Shown: piece after piece, positions 45,863 to 56,700 of the stretch
How the letters are laid out: the number at the start of each line of letters is the position of its first letter
Numbering within the stretch: position 1 is the stretch's first letter
Origin: Brachypterus glaber
Taxonomy: Eukaryota; Arthropoda; Insecta; Coleoptera; Kateretidae
Direction of reading: 5' to 3'
Assembly (NCBI GenBank): GCA_958510825.1
Contig: OY294048.1
Span: 26,298,680 to 26,362,679 of the forward strand
DNA: 64,000 bases
Position numbers and translations under genes: made by a program
Notes under the pieces: model-generated
Told to the model about the DNA's origin: nothing
Database searches by the model: none
Seen by the model: the letters and a program-made list of their open reading frames with translations, nothing else

Positions 45863-47089
45863 ATGTCAGACTCCTCTATCCCTCCTAACAGATCCTTTAG
45901 TGAAACTGAGAGTGATATAGAGCTTTTAGGAAACTTTTTTAATAATTTAGTTATATCAAATAGGAGAAGAAATAGAAATTCTCATTCTAGGAATTTAGAT
46001 AATTTTAGAAACCCTAACTTAAACCCGCTAACAATGGCTTTACCACAACAACAAGAACAACAACAACAAATTCAAATTCCCAGTTTCTGCAAAATACATG
46101 CTGAAACAATTCCCGACTTCGACGGGAATGTGGATGAATTAAATTTTTTTTTACGTGCCATTGATAGTATAGTTGCTAATTTTTTCGATAATAATAACCC
46201 ACCCTGCTTACAAAATCAGGTTATTTTTAATACAATCGTAAGTAAATTACATGGCCCAGCTAGAGCGGTCATAAATATTATAGATGCGGATAATATAGAC
46301 GATATTCGTAACGAACTAGTGCGTAATTTTAGCGACCCTAGGAATGAAAGTTGCTTATTAGTAGATTTAAATAATTGTAGAACAGCGCCTAACGAAAGCG
46401 CAATGAACTTTTACGACAGGGTACTTAAACTCAGTAGTACCATATCAAATTACCTCGCGATCCACGAACAAGACGTTGACACGAGACGTATGAAATTAGA
46501 TATTTATAACAAACAAGCAACGACAGTATTTTTATCAGGCCTAGGAAAACCTCACGGACCAATATTGCGTGCTTTACAACCTGCTACAATGCGTGACGCA
46601 TTGAATATTATAGAAGCCGAGGAAAACTCGCAATATTTTCTAAATGCCGGATACAACAATCAAAAAAGAAACATCCCCATTTCAAGACCAACTTTACAAC
46701 AACACTTTCCCACCAACAGAAACTTTTCACGACCACAACAAAAATTTTCTAACCTTCAGCAAAACTATTCCCACACCCAACAAAACTTTTCTCGACCAAA
46801 CCAAAACTTTTCCCGACCACAACAAAACTTTTCTCGACCACAACAAAACTTTTCTCGTCCACAACAAAACTTTTCTTATCCCCAACCAGTTTTCCAACAA
46901 CCTCAACAAAGTTTTACACTACCACAACCCCAACACGCTAACTTTTTTCAACCACCCCCACCAACATTTCCCACCGGTCCTATTAACTTACCCCAACCAA
47001 GACAAAACGTACAGACAAGATTCCCTACAAATGAACAAGTTTTTAGTAACAACACCCGTTTTCTTGGAATTCAACGAACCTGCACATAA
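45863..47089 (+). CDS. gag: Errantivirus Gag
   Basis: 408 residues from the ATG at 45863 (MSDSSIPPNRSFSE). Capsid-like region with LNFFLRAIDSI (~46138-46170) and SKLHGPARAVI (~46230-46262), then FYDRVLKLSSTISNYL and FLSGLGKPHGPILRALQP. No zinc knuckle, as usual in errantivirus Gag. Instead the C-terminal part has about eight copies of a QQNFSRP-type repeat (46728-46900), encoded by a 24 bp DNA minisatellite. The end is followed in another frame by protease-like sequence. Confidence 0.88.
   Translation: MSDSSIPPNRSFSETESDIELLGNFFNNLVISNRRRNRNSHSRNLDNFRNPNLNPLTMALPQQQEQQQQIQIPSFCKIHAETIPDFDGNVDELNFFLRAIDSIVANFFDNNNPPCLQNQVIFNTIVSKLHGPARAVINIIDADNIDDIRNELVRNFSDPRNESCLLVDLNNCRTAPNESAMNFYDRVLKLSSTISNYLAIHEQDVDTRRMKLDIYNKQATTVFLSGLGKPHGPILRALQPATMRDALNIIEAEENSQYFLNAGYNNQKRNIPISRPTLQQHFPTNRNFSRPQQKFSNLQQNYSHTQQNFSRPNQNFSRPQQNFSRPQQNFSRPQQNFSYPQPVFQQPQQSFTLPQPQHANFFQPPPPTFPTGPINLPQPRQNVQTRFPTNEQVFSNNTRFLGIQRTCT
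46727..46900 (+). repeat. 24 bp coding minisatellite in gag
   Basis: Repeated CCACAACAAAACTTTTCTCG-like units, at least four in perfect register between 46790 and 46870, encoding QQNFSRP. Confidence 0.88.
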
Positions 47090-50000
47090 TGAAATAAAAT
47101 TCCATGTTTACAAATTCCACGATTTTTTCGACGGAGTTATAGGAATGGACATTTTTGAAAAATTAGGTGCTGACATATTTTTTTCACAAAATAAACTTAC
47201 CACAAAAAACGCAAGCATATCCATTCAATATTTCAGATCCAACCCCCAAGTTATTTTAAAAAAGCTACTTTTGGAAATAATGCCACAAGGATAAAAATTC
47301 CCGTGACAACTCCCAATGGCGAAATATTTATTCCTCAACAAAATATACAAAACTGCATTATTCCGGAAACTTTAACTATTGCTAAGGATAACTGGGCTCA
47401 TGTCGAAGTCCATAATAACCTTATCGCAGATATTAACTTTACACTAACCAGCCCTATTAAAGCCTTTCCCCTTGAAAATAATTTCGAATTATATACAGCC
47501 GATATTTGTGAAATAAACAAAAATAAAATAGACAATTTCGAAGACAATATTAGAACCGATCACCTAAATTCAAAAGAAAAAACACGACTATTACATCTTT
47601 TAAAAAATTACGCAGACCTTTTTCACTCTGACCAAACTGATCTGACATTTACGAACCAAATTAAACACAGAATCAAAACACACGACGAAATTCCAGTCTA
47701 CACAAAAACATACCGTTACCCATTTATTCATAAAGAAGTTCATAAACAAATAAATAAAATGCTCAAAGAAAAAATTATTCGAGCCTCCAATAGCGCGTGG
47801 TCAAGTCCAATTTGGATTGTACCTAAAAAAGCGGACGCCACTGGAAAAAAGAAATGGAGAATCGTTGTAGATTACCGTAAAGTAAATGAAAAGACTGTCG
47901 ACGACCGTTACCCGATACCCAACATTGCTGACATATTAGATAAACTCGGACGTTGCAATTATTTTTCTACTCTCGACCTAGCGAGCGGATTTCATCAGAT
48001 CGAAATGCACCCTGACGATATACATAAAACAGCGTTTAATGTTGAGAACGGTCACTACGAATTCCTTCGAATGCCGTTTGGATTAAAAAACGCTCCAGCG
48101 ACATTTCAGAGGATCATGGAACGAGTCCTTAATAACCTTCAAAACGTTATTTGTCTACTATACCTAGACGACATTGTCGTTTATTCTACTTCCCTTCAGA
48201 AACACCTTGAAAACTTAAAGAAAATTTTTGACAGACTTCGCGAGAACAACTTCAAAATACAACTAGATAAATGCGAATTTTTAAAAAAAGAAACAGCCTA
48301 CCTCGGACATATAATTACAACAGAAGGTATCAAACCCAACCCCGACAAAATCCGTGCAATAACAGAATTCCCTATACCAAAAACAAGCAAACAAATCAAA
48401 AGCTTTTTAGGTCTATTAGGCTATTACCGTAAATTCATACCAAACTTCGCAAAAATAACTAAACCAATGCCTGCCTGCCTCAAAAAGAATTCAAAAATCG
48501 ACTTAAACCCGACCTATGTTAAATGTTTCGAAACTTGCAAAACCCTACTCATCAACGACCCCATATTACAATATCCAGATTTCACCAAAGAGTTCAATAT
48601 AACCAGCGACGCATCTCAATTCGCAATATCAGGGATCTTTTCGCAAGGACCTCCAGGACAAGACAAACCAATAGCGTACGCATCGCGGACTCTAAACTCT
48701 GCAGAAATCGCATATAGTACCATCGAAAGGGAATTATTGGCAATCGTTTTTGCTACAAAATACTTCCGTCCCTGGCTTTTCTCTATAAAAGACCCCATAT
48801 CTTCACGTCTTATACGCTGGAGACTACTATTAGAACAATACGATTTTTCTATACACTACAAGCCGGGGTCCTCGATTAGTCATGCAGATTGCCTCTACCG
48901 TGTTAAGATCGACGAACACGAACTAAACACCAGCGACGCACACTCAAATTACATTAAGGAATTTAGCGCACAACTCGAAAAAGAAACTAAGGAGAATGCA
49001 AATAAGACTATTTCTAATAAAGCCGACGACACATTTGATAACATATCCCTAATAGGAAACATTGACGAAAATCCCGACTTAACTGACGTTTCTGACAACC
49101 CAAACAGTGAATCTGACGGCGAAACAGTACACACTAGCCTAGAGAACCCCATTCTAGAAATTCCTATATCAGAAACGCCCATAAATAATTTTAAAAATCA
49201 AATATTTCTTAAAGTCGTTTTACATTCACCCGCCCTTCCAAAATAATACCATCCATTTCAAAATAAATTAAAAACTATAATTCAAATATCAGAAAATAAT
49301 TTTGATAAAGAAATTATCAATATATTTAAAGAATTTACTACCAGTGGTAGAACTTACGCCATTAACATTGAAGAACAATATATTCTCAGACTTTCTATAA
49401 CACTTAAAAATACATTTAAAAATTCAGCTCTAAAAGCAATAATTTGTACAAAAATCCTGGAAGATGTTAAATCACAGGAAGAACAGGAAGAGAAGGTTAA
49501 ATTTTGTCACGAAGGCAAAACAAACCACAGGGGAATATCCGAAACAGAAATACAAATTAAAAGAAAATATTACTGGCCAAACATCAGAAGCACCGTAACT
49601 AAATACATTAACAACTGTGAAATCTGCCAAATTTCTAAATACGACCGAAATCCTCCTAAACAAAAACTGGCAATTACCCCAACACCCAGTAGACCATTTG
49701 AAATTATTCACGCTGATGTTTTTACTATAGAGAACCAAAAATTCCTTACCATTGTAGATGTTTTTTCAAAATACGCACAAGCATATCCTATCGAAAGCTC
49801 TATCGCTACGAAAGTAATAAAAGCCCTCCTGATTTTTATGACACCACGGAACCCCAAAAATGATTACCACCGATAGCGGAACCGAATTTAAAAATAATAC
49901 TCTTCAAGACTTCACTGCTATGCATAAGATTACCATTCATTTTACAACCCAAGGCAACCCAAATTTAAATAGCCCCGTTGAACGGTTGCATTCTACGATA

Positions 50001-50294
50001 ATAGAACATTTAAGAATACTTCAAAAAACCAAAAGCAGCTTAAGTATATGCGACCAAATGTTATATGCAATTTTAGGCTACAACCACGCAATTCATTCCG
50101 CCACCAAACACCGACCCATAGACCTTATTAACGGACACTTAGACTCACGCACACCCTTCGATATAGATGTTAATAAAATAGTTTACACCAATTATATAAA
50201 CCAACACCGGGGTTGTACAAAAGAACTTCACAAAAATTTAAACGAAACAATGCTAGAACAAAAAAACAAAGTAATCGAAAAACAAAACGAATAA
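47040..50294 (+). pseudogene. pol: Errantivirus pol: protease remnant, RT, damaged RNase H, integrase
   Basis: 47040-47290 has the end of the protease (FDGVIGMDIFEKLGADI) but no DTG/DSG catalytic motif in front, so its start is lost. A frameshift near 47260 precedes the long frame from 47303. RT: WSSPIWIVPKK (~47798), LDLASGFHQIEM, LRMPFGLKNAPATFQ, catalytic YLDDIVVY (~48160). RNase H: TSDASQFAISG (~48602), but the TDH...PL block is missing between LFS and IKDP (~48780). A TAA ends the frame at 49246, reading continues in frame beyond. Integrase: FCHEGKTNHRG...CEICQ zinc finger (49500-49630), D in IHADVF, frameshift near 49850, D in TTDSGTEF (49862), E in SPVERLH (49972). The C-terminal part is deleted at 50294. 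Confidence 0.9.
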
Positions 50295-50307
50295 TATTAC
50301 AGGCGAG

Positions 50308-51788
50308 TTGTCATATTTAAACGACGCAATTTCATTTCAATTAAATCTAGCTAAAGGAAAATTAAGTTCATTACAGGGACACAAACGTCCTAAGCGTGGC
50401 CTTGCCGACGGAATAGGCTCTATTTTTAAAGCAATAACCGACACATTAGACGCCACAGACGGTAAACGATACGATAAAGCGATAACAGACTTGGAATCTA
50501 ACCAGATAAAAACAGTATCTACATTAAATAAGCAAATTTCATTAACTACTAAAATAATTGATAACTATAATTCTACATTAAAAGTAATAAAACAAAATGA
50601 ACAAAAAATTACTGAAAAAATCAACAAATTTAATTTTGAACTAAATACACTATTTGATCAGTTTGACGAATATATTATGGCCAAAAATGCAATGTACGAA
50701 ATTAGTACAATATTATTAATGGCAATCGAAATTTTATCTAATATCGAAAATGCAGTAACATTTTCTAGAATGAATATTTTACACAATAGTATACTTAAGT
50801 TAGACGACCTAAAGTTTATCATACAAAAAATTCTTACTCAGCATTCTTTAAATGAGCTCCTATTTGATGTTAACGACATTTATAAATATTATGACATTGT
50901 AGAGGTTGGCTCTTATATATCTAATAACAGAATCGTATTTGTTATTCATTTTCCTATCATGTATCCAGAAATTTTTACCTATTACCACCTATACTCAATA
51001 CCTACCCAAAACAATACAATACTCATTCCTAGAAAACCCTACCTGACTATGAACGATGACTTATATCAGTATGAAGATCAACCCTGCAAGAATACCAACC
51101 CTCTGTATTACTGTAAAAACACAGAATTAATAAGCAGTTCAGAAGACTGTATTCACCAAATCCTCCAAGTCCATAACAGAGCCCCAGCAGCTGCAGCCCT
51201 GTGAATATTGTTATAAAGCACACCATCATAGAACAGATAAATCCAGCTACATATATTGCCGTCTTCCCAAAGGAAACTAAAGTAAGAACATCATGCCACA
51301 TAAGCGAAATTACCATACTTCATGGAACATACTTGATAGAACTCCCAACCGACTGCAGCTTCGAAACTCCTACACAGTCTTTCCAAAATTTTAAAACAAT
51401 TATTGATGGACAACCGTTATTACTACCCGAAATTAAAATTGTAACAAACACTAAAAGTCCTAGCCCAGAATTAGTCATACAACACATAAATCTAGATAGA
51501 ATCCAGGATATCCAAAACGAACAGAGAAGAATCCAAGAAGTTACACTTATGACCATATCAACTCCAAACTCACATTGGTGGACAACAAACCTTTATATTA
51601 TCCTCGCATTCTTAATGCTAGGAGGCATTTTAAAAATCACCCACAAAAAATATTTTAGAAGTAACTCCAACTCCACCTCAACTCCAGATTGCGAGATGGC
51701 CCCGATAAACGCAACCAACCAAGCTGTTCCACCTTCTAAACCACGTCGTGGAATCACACAACCCTTCGCAAAAGACATCAATGGATGA
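50308..51788 (+). pseudogene. env: Errantivirus envelope gene, N-terminus deleted, frameshifted
   Basis: Membrane fusion glycoprotein of the errantivirus. The reading begins within the ectodomain, so signal peptide and first part are lost with the end of pol. A furin-type site RPKR stands near 50390, followed by a glycine-rich fusion-peptide-like stretch. Then a helical, Asn/Lys-rich region, a Cys-containing region (50950-51150), a frameshift near 51200, and a membrane segment (YIILAFLMLGGIL, ~51592-51630) with a basic tail. Same layout as the remnant at 19893-21547. Confidence 0.87.
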
Positions 51789-51831
51789 ACTTCCACCCCC
51801 CCCCCCCTATGGGTCTTTTTGGCAACGGAGG

Positions 51832-52005
51832 AGTTAAATACACATTTCATGTATATTTTATTATTGCTTGTCAGCACATTCTATTATATATATAAACCAA
51901 CATCATTATTGTAAACTCAGTCTTAATACATAATAGCTACCTGTAATTATTTGTAAACCTGTAAGATAATAAAAATAAATTGTTTTTTTTTCGGAGTTCA
52001 TAATT
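51832..52005 (+). repeat. Errantivirus 3' LTR
   Basis: 174 bases, preceded by the purine-rich GGCAACGGAGG (51821-51831). The C-run at 51796-51807 lies just upstream. Confidence 0.92.
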
Positions 52006-52364
52006 GGCGCTATAGCTTTTATACGTTCTTTTTTATTGGAGTTTATAAAACCTAAGATTGAAATTTGTCAATATTTTTGCCTACGGTGCTAGAACTTATA
52101 CCACTGTTTTCAAATTTAAATAGATCAGCACAGTTGTAAAATTTTTTACCTGCGGTGCTAGGGCTTTCTTATTTTTTTTTATTGAATTTTTAAAACTTGA
52201 GTTTTACTACATTGAATTAAAAAAAGGCCGGAAATTAACAGAAGTAAAAAAAATACATGAAAAATTTTTCTCCTGCGGCGCAATTTTCATTCTTTTTCGA
52301 GGTTTAGGGAAAAAATGTTTTGGACACCCCCCGAAACAAAATCCTGGATACGCCCTTGCATGTC

Positions 52365-52453
52365 ATACTTAGTAATACCAACCTAACATAACTAAATATA
52401 AACAAATTCAAATTTAAATGTTCACAATAAGACTTTTCATTGTTATTTTAACA
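52365..52453 (-). repeat. Copia 5' LTR, outer piece
   Basis: Continues the LTR broken at 43411; on the minus strand it begins TGTTAAAATAACAATGAAAA. Followed by the TAAAC duplication. Confidence 0.9.
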
Positions 52454-52503
52454 TAAACTCGGTTTAGCTGAAATCCCAGACCAAAACTTGTTGCAAGTTG
52501 CCC

Positions 52504-53356
52504 TAAGAGTTGGTAGCCCTAGTTTTAACTTTCATAAAAGGTATAAGGTATTTTGTTGCAACTGTACCTGCAGGTACAAAGTTTACGAACAAGCATGTAC
52601 CTGCGTTCATCCTTAAAGGGCAGGGTACCCAGGTATAAAATAATTTGAGTTGGGAACAGTAACTGTTCAACAGTTTTTCAATATACTTCGGGAGATTGTC
52701 AGTGTTTTTAAAATAGAGCTAGAATATTTTGACATTTAAATTATTTTTGACGAAAAAGGTGATTCGTTTGTGCTTAAAAGTGGAAATTATGATTTTACTA
52801 TGATTCTAATCTATTTTTTATCAGTAGTATTTGTCAAAAAGGGTAAGTTTAAACATTTTGTACAGACCTACAAAGGTTCATTATACTTTTTCTTTTTTTT
52901 TAGCGTCTGCGATGGTACCTAAAAAGGCAATCTAGACATTTGATAGCAGTTATAGCTGATAAAATCTACAAAAACAATTAAAATAACTAAAAAGTTAATT
53001 ATCGTAAGTATTTTTACATACATAGTCCTGTATAAACAATACCTAATTAAGGGGTCTGGTCAGTTTTTTGTCTCAAACTTTTTTCTGTGTATTTTTTTGT
53101 AATTTTGGTCATGGGTTTGGTATTTACCGTTTGATTTCGGAATGCTTTGGTTTGGCGGTTGAACCAATTGGAATTAAAATCTGTGGCCGTGCTTTGAGAG
53201 CGGTTATAGCACTTGGTTATTATTTTAACCAATCTATAACCAATCATAATCATAACCGCCACTTTGGTAACTAATACGAAAAGCCTTCAAGTCAAAATAC
53301 ATAAAACAGTTTTCTGGCTTATTAAATAAAAACCGAATACCTATTTTAGCTACTTT
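52504..53356. other. No gene seen
   Basis: Contains a palindrome around GTACCTGCAGGTAC (52567-52580) and repeated GTACCTG phrases to 52605. Open frames at 53047-53274 on both strands are short and without recognisable features. Confidence 0.5.
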
Positions 53357-53469
53357 GGGAAGGTTCAAGTATTACTTAACGCAAAATTTGGCCATTTTTG
53401 ACCTCCACCTCCCCATGTAACGCGGCGTAACATTTTCAAGACCCCCACCCCATTTTTTACGTAACATTT

Positions 53470-53685
53470 TGTGACATATCCGCATCTGCGCATGCGTATA
53501 CCACCGCTGTACAAGCAGCGCTGTAGGACGACAGTCTATGTTAGCCGTTGAAACGATATGCATTGTGATATACCCGTAACAATAAACCTGTGATATTAGT
53601 TATATATCGTTCTCCTATTATTTATAAGCCACCTATTAATAGATCTAGTATTGCTACCACTCGGCTACTAGTCAACAATATTTCA
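53470..53685 (+). repeat. 5' LTR of the Mag-like element
   Basis: Begins TGTGACATATCC, ends CAACAATATTTCA. Confidence 0.95.
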
Positions 53686-53746
53686 TGGCGACAAGGTTTT
53701 GAACTGTGACGAATTTTTTGGAAAAGGGCGTGAAGTGTCTGTGAAA

Positions 53747-56700
53747 ATGGCGTCCGCGTTACCTATTAAAATGGAAGAGTTCCTGATGGAATCAGGTGAA
53801 TGGACAATTTATTGTGAGCGGTTGCAACATCATTTTAAAGCTTATGCAGTGAAAGAAGATTTAAAAGTGCCATTATTACTCAGTCTGATGGGCGAGGCTA
53901 CGTACAAATTGTGTCGGGACCTGTGTTTTCTGGATAAACCGGCCGACAAATTATTTGATGAGCTAAATAAAATACTTTCTGAACATTTTGGCGAGAAAAC
54001 ATCCGTTTGGAAAGAAAGACGGAAATTTATGGAGATTTTCCAGACGGAAAATGAGAAGATTTCCGAATATTACGCAAGGCTGTGTAATGTGGCATCCATG
54101 TGCAATTTTGGTGAGCAGCTAAAATCCATTTTAAAGATTAAATTCGTTACCGGGCTTAGTAAAGGAAGGACTTATGAGAGATTGTGTGAAGAGAAAGAGG
54201 ATGAGACGATTGACAAGTTGTTGGAGCTAGCTAGGACGAGAGAAAAGCAAAGTGACGACGGAAGTCACGTGCACTACGTCACGAACAAATATTCAAATCG
54301 AACCAACCAGAAGACAGGATATCCAGGAACGCGCGCAAATCAACCGGGGGACAAGCCTTATTCGTCCGACTGGCGGAAGCGCAACCACTACCAGAATCAG
54401 AAACCGAACATGGCGTCATCCGTCAATAAAAATGACAGTTTGAAGAATAATGTTAAGAAAAATCGATGGCGATCGTGTAAAATATGTGGAGCGAGGTCGC
54501 ATCAAGCCAGAAATTGCTGGAAAAAGCGTGTTAATTTCGTCGAAGAAGGTGAAAGTTCAGGTTCAGAGGTATCCAGGTCTGAAAACGAGAATGGAGGTAA
54601 ACAAATGTGGTTCATGGAGAGTTCTAGCAGCAAAAACGTGGTAAAAGAGTCGAAAAATAAAAACAATAGTATAAATGTGAGTACTTTGAACAGTGTAAAT
54701 ATTTTTAATCAAAATAAAAATGATTCAATTGATAGATTTAAGGTTAAAATTCAGATCGATAAAAAGTCTCATTTATTTAGTATCGATACGGGAGCAAGTA
54801 TCAGTGCAGTCCCACTAAATTTTTATTCGAATTATTTTGAAAAAATATATAAAATAAAAAACGATAACATGACATTGAAATCCTATGATAATAACACTTT
54901 CAAACCAGTAGGTTATTTTCATGCTAATGTAAATTTTGAGAACAAATCTAAAAATGTAAAATTTTATGTAATTGCAGGAGCTGGGTGCTGTATCCTAGGT
55001 CGCGATTGGTTGGATTTGTTCGGAGTAGGCATCGGAGTGGTGAATCAGATTTCATCGCAATATCCAAGATCAGAGGACATTACGTCAAAATTTCCGATAC
55101 TTTTCAGCGGTAAGTTGGGTAAATTTAAATATAATAAAGTAAAAATCCATTTAAAAAAAGATGCTATACCGGTTTTTATGAAAAGCTGAAGTGTTCCTTT
55201 AGCTTTTAGAAGTAAACTAGACAAAGAGTTGGATGACCTTGAACGTGAGGGAGTCATCACGCCTGTTGCTACGAGTGACTGGGCTACGGGTTTAGTTTGT
55301 GTTTTAAAAGAAAATGGAGATTTAAGGGTGTGTGCAGATTACAAAACGACTGTAAATAAGTGGTTGGTTGACACGCAATATCCTTTACCGAGGCATGAAG
55401 AGGTTTTTTCAAAACTTGCAGGGGGCGAAACTTTTTCCAAACTAGACATGAATAGAGCATATCTTCAGTTTGAAGTAGACCAAGAGTCTAGTAAGGTCTT
55501 AACGTGGGCTACGCCCCGTGGGCTTTATCGCGTAAATCGCCTTTGTTTTGGCATACGCACCGCCAGTTTCGTTTTTCAAAAATATATAGAGAGTTTACTT
55601 GCAGGTATCGACTTCTGTGCTGTTTTCCTGGACGACATCATCGTAACCGGACGCAATCGGGAGGAACACCTTAAAAACCTGACTATGGTACTGCAAAAAC
55701 TGCAAGATGCCGGATTAACGCTGGAAAAAAACAAGTGTAGCCTGTTCAAGCCAACTCTGGAATTTTTAGGACATAAGATCAGCAAAGAGGGAATATCCAA
55801 AAGCGAAAAAAAAGTCGAGGCGATCGTGAAGGCACCAAGTCCCACGAATTTGACCGAAGTTCGAGCTTTGCTGGGCATGGTAGGACTTTTCAAACACGAT
55901 AAAAAGCTACCAGTCATGTACGCAAATCGATTGCAGAGATTTGCAGCTTTTTTGTCCAATTTCAATTACGAAATTAAACATATTGCAGGAAAAACTAACT
56001 TAGTAAGCGATTTTCTATCTCGTTTACCTGTAAAAATCGAAAACCAGAGTAAGGACTTAGGTGGTTACCTAAATTTTACAGAACAATGCGAAGATTGGCC
56101 TTTGAAGAACGACGCAATCAGAAAAGAGACAGAAAAAGACGTGGATTTACAGGAGATAATGAGATATGTGAAAAAGGAGAAATGGCCAGAAAAAATCAGA
56201 GAAGAAATCAAAGGTTTTAAAAATAGAAGGCAAGAATTGTCGATAGACAGCGGGATTTTGATGTGGGGAAACAGAATAGTGATCCCTGAAGCACTACGGA
56301 AAAAAGTGTTGGAAGAAATCCATAGTCACCATTTTGGTATACAAAAGTCCCTTAATTTCGCGAGATCTTACGTGTATTGGCCTCATATAGACGTGGATAT
56401 CGAAAAGGTTTGCAAAAGTTGCGTTTACTGCCTCCAAAGTAGTAAACTGCCCCCGAAAAGTATACTTACACCATGGGAATTGGAAACAGAACCTTTTGCG
56501 AGGATCCATATGGACTATTTTACGGTGAAAGGTAAAAATTTCCTGTTATTTACAGATGCATACTCCAAGTGGGTAGAAATTTACCCCGTAAAGACTATGA
56601 CGTCGACGGAGACGGAAGAAAAGATCAAAGAGTTCGTATCTAGGTGGGGATTAATGAAAACAGCGGTTTCTGACATGGGTACTCAATTCCAGGCGAAAAA

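Larger units (their letters stand above)
45474..52005 (+). mobile_element. Errantivirus-type LTR element with gag, pol and env
   Basis: GGCG at 45470-45473 and 52006-52009 is the 4 bp duplication, the size usual for errantiviruses. LTRs 45474-45660 and 51832-52005 begin AGTTAAATACAC and end CATAATT; they differ by a ~13 base indel and several substitutions, so it is older than the Mag-like copy. The primer site is TGGCGCAGTCGGTAGGAT at 45660-45677, as in 17.6/297-type elements. Gag is open; pol and env carry frameshifts, a stop and deletions. Confidence 0.94.
43412..52357. mobile_element. Unclassified element with an internal ~205 bp tandem array, in the copia LTR
   Basis: Bounded by GCATGTC at 43405-43411 and 52358-52364, a 7 bp (or 6 bp) duplication of sequence present once in the other LTR. 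Left end GGGCCCCCCCAAATCC, right end GGATACGCCCTT. Its own DNA is 43412-43637, 44604-45473 and 52010-52357, about 1.45 kb. The interior is a tandem array with CGCCTGCGGCGCTATAG, ACTCCCCCAGAACGATAAGG and CAAATATGCACGCTCTTT in each unit: about five units between 43535 and 45473. No coding sequence of its own. The ends are not clear mutual inverted repeats, so the class is unknown. Confidence 0.75.
34916..52453 (-). mobile_element. Copia-type LTR element, both LTRs split by later insertions
   Basis: TAAAC stands at 34911-34915 and 52454-52458 as the 5 bp target duplication. Minus strand. 3' LTR: 34916-35111 plus 40432-40449. Internal region: 40450-43288. 5' LTR: 43289-43411 plus 52365-52453. Both LTRs restore to about 212-214 bp, begin TGTTAAAATAAC and end CCTAACAACA. 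The internal region is only 2.8 kb: gag and protease are deleted between the primer site and the pre-integrase domain. Without nested insertions the element would be about 3.3 kb. Confidence 0.9.
34829..52503. mobile_element. Small MITE split by the copia insertion
   Basis: Left part 34829-34915 starts GGGCCACTTGCACCAA; right part 52454-52503 ends TTGTTGCAAGTTGCCC, which is its inverse with two mismatches. Removing the copia element and one TAAAC joins them into a ~130 bp element. It is the outermost layer of the stack. Confidence 0.75.

Noticed and set aside
53047..53274. Overlapping frames on both strands between two retroelements
   Set aside because: Short, overlapping in opposite senses, and without motif; left as unassigned.
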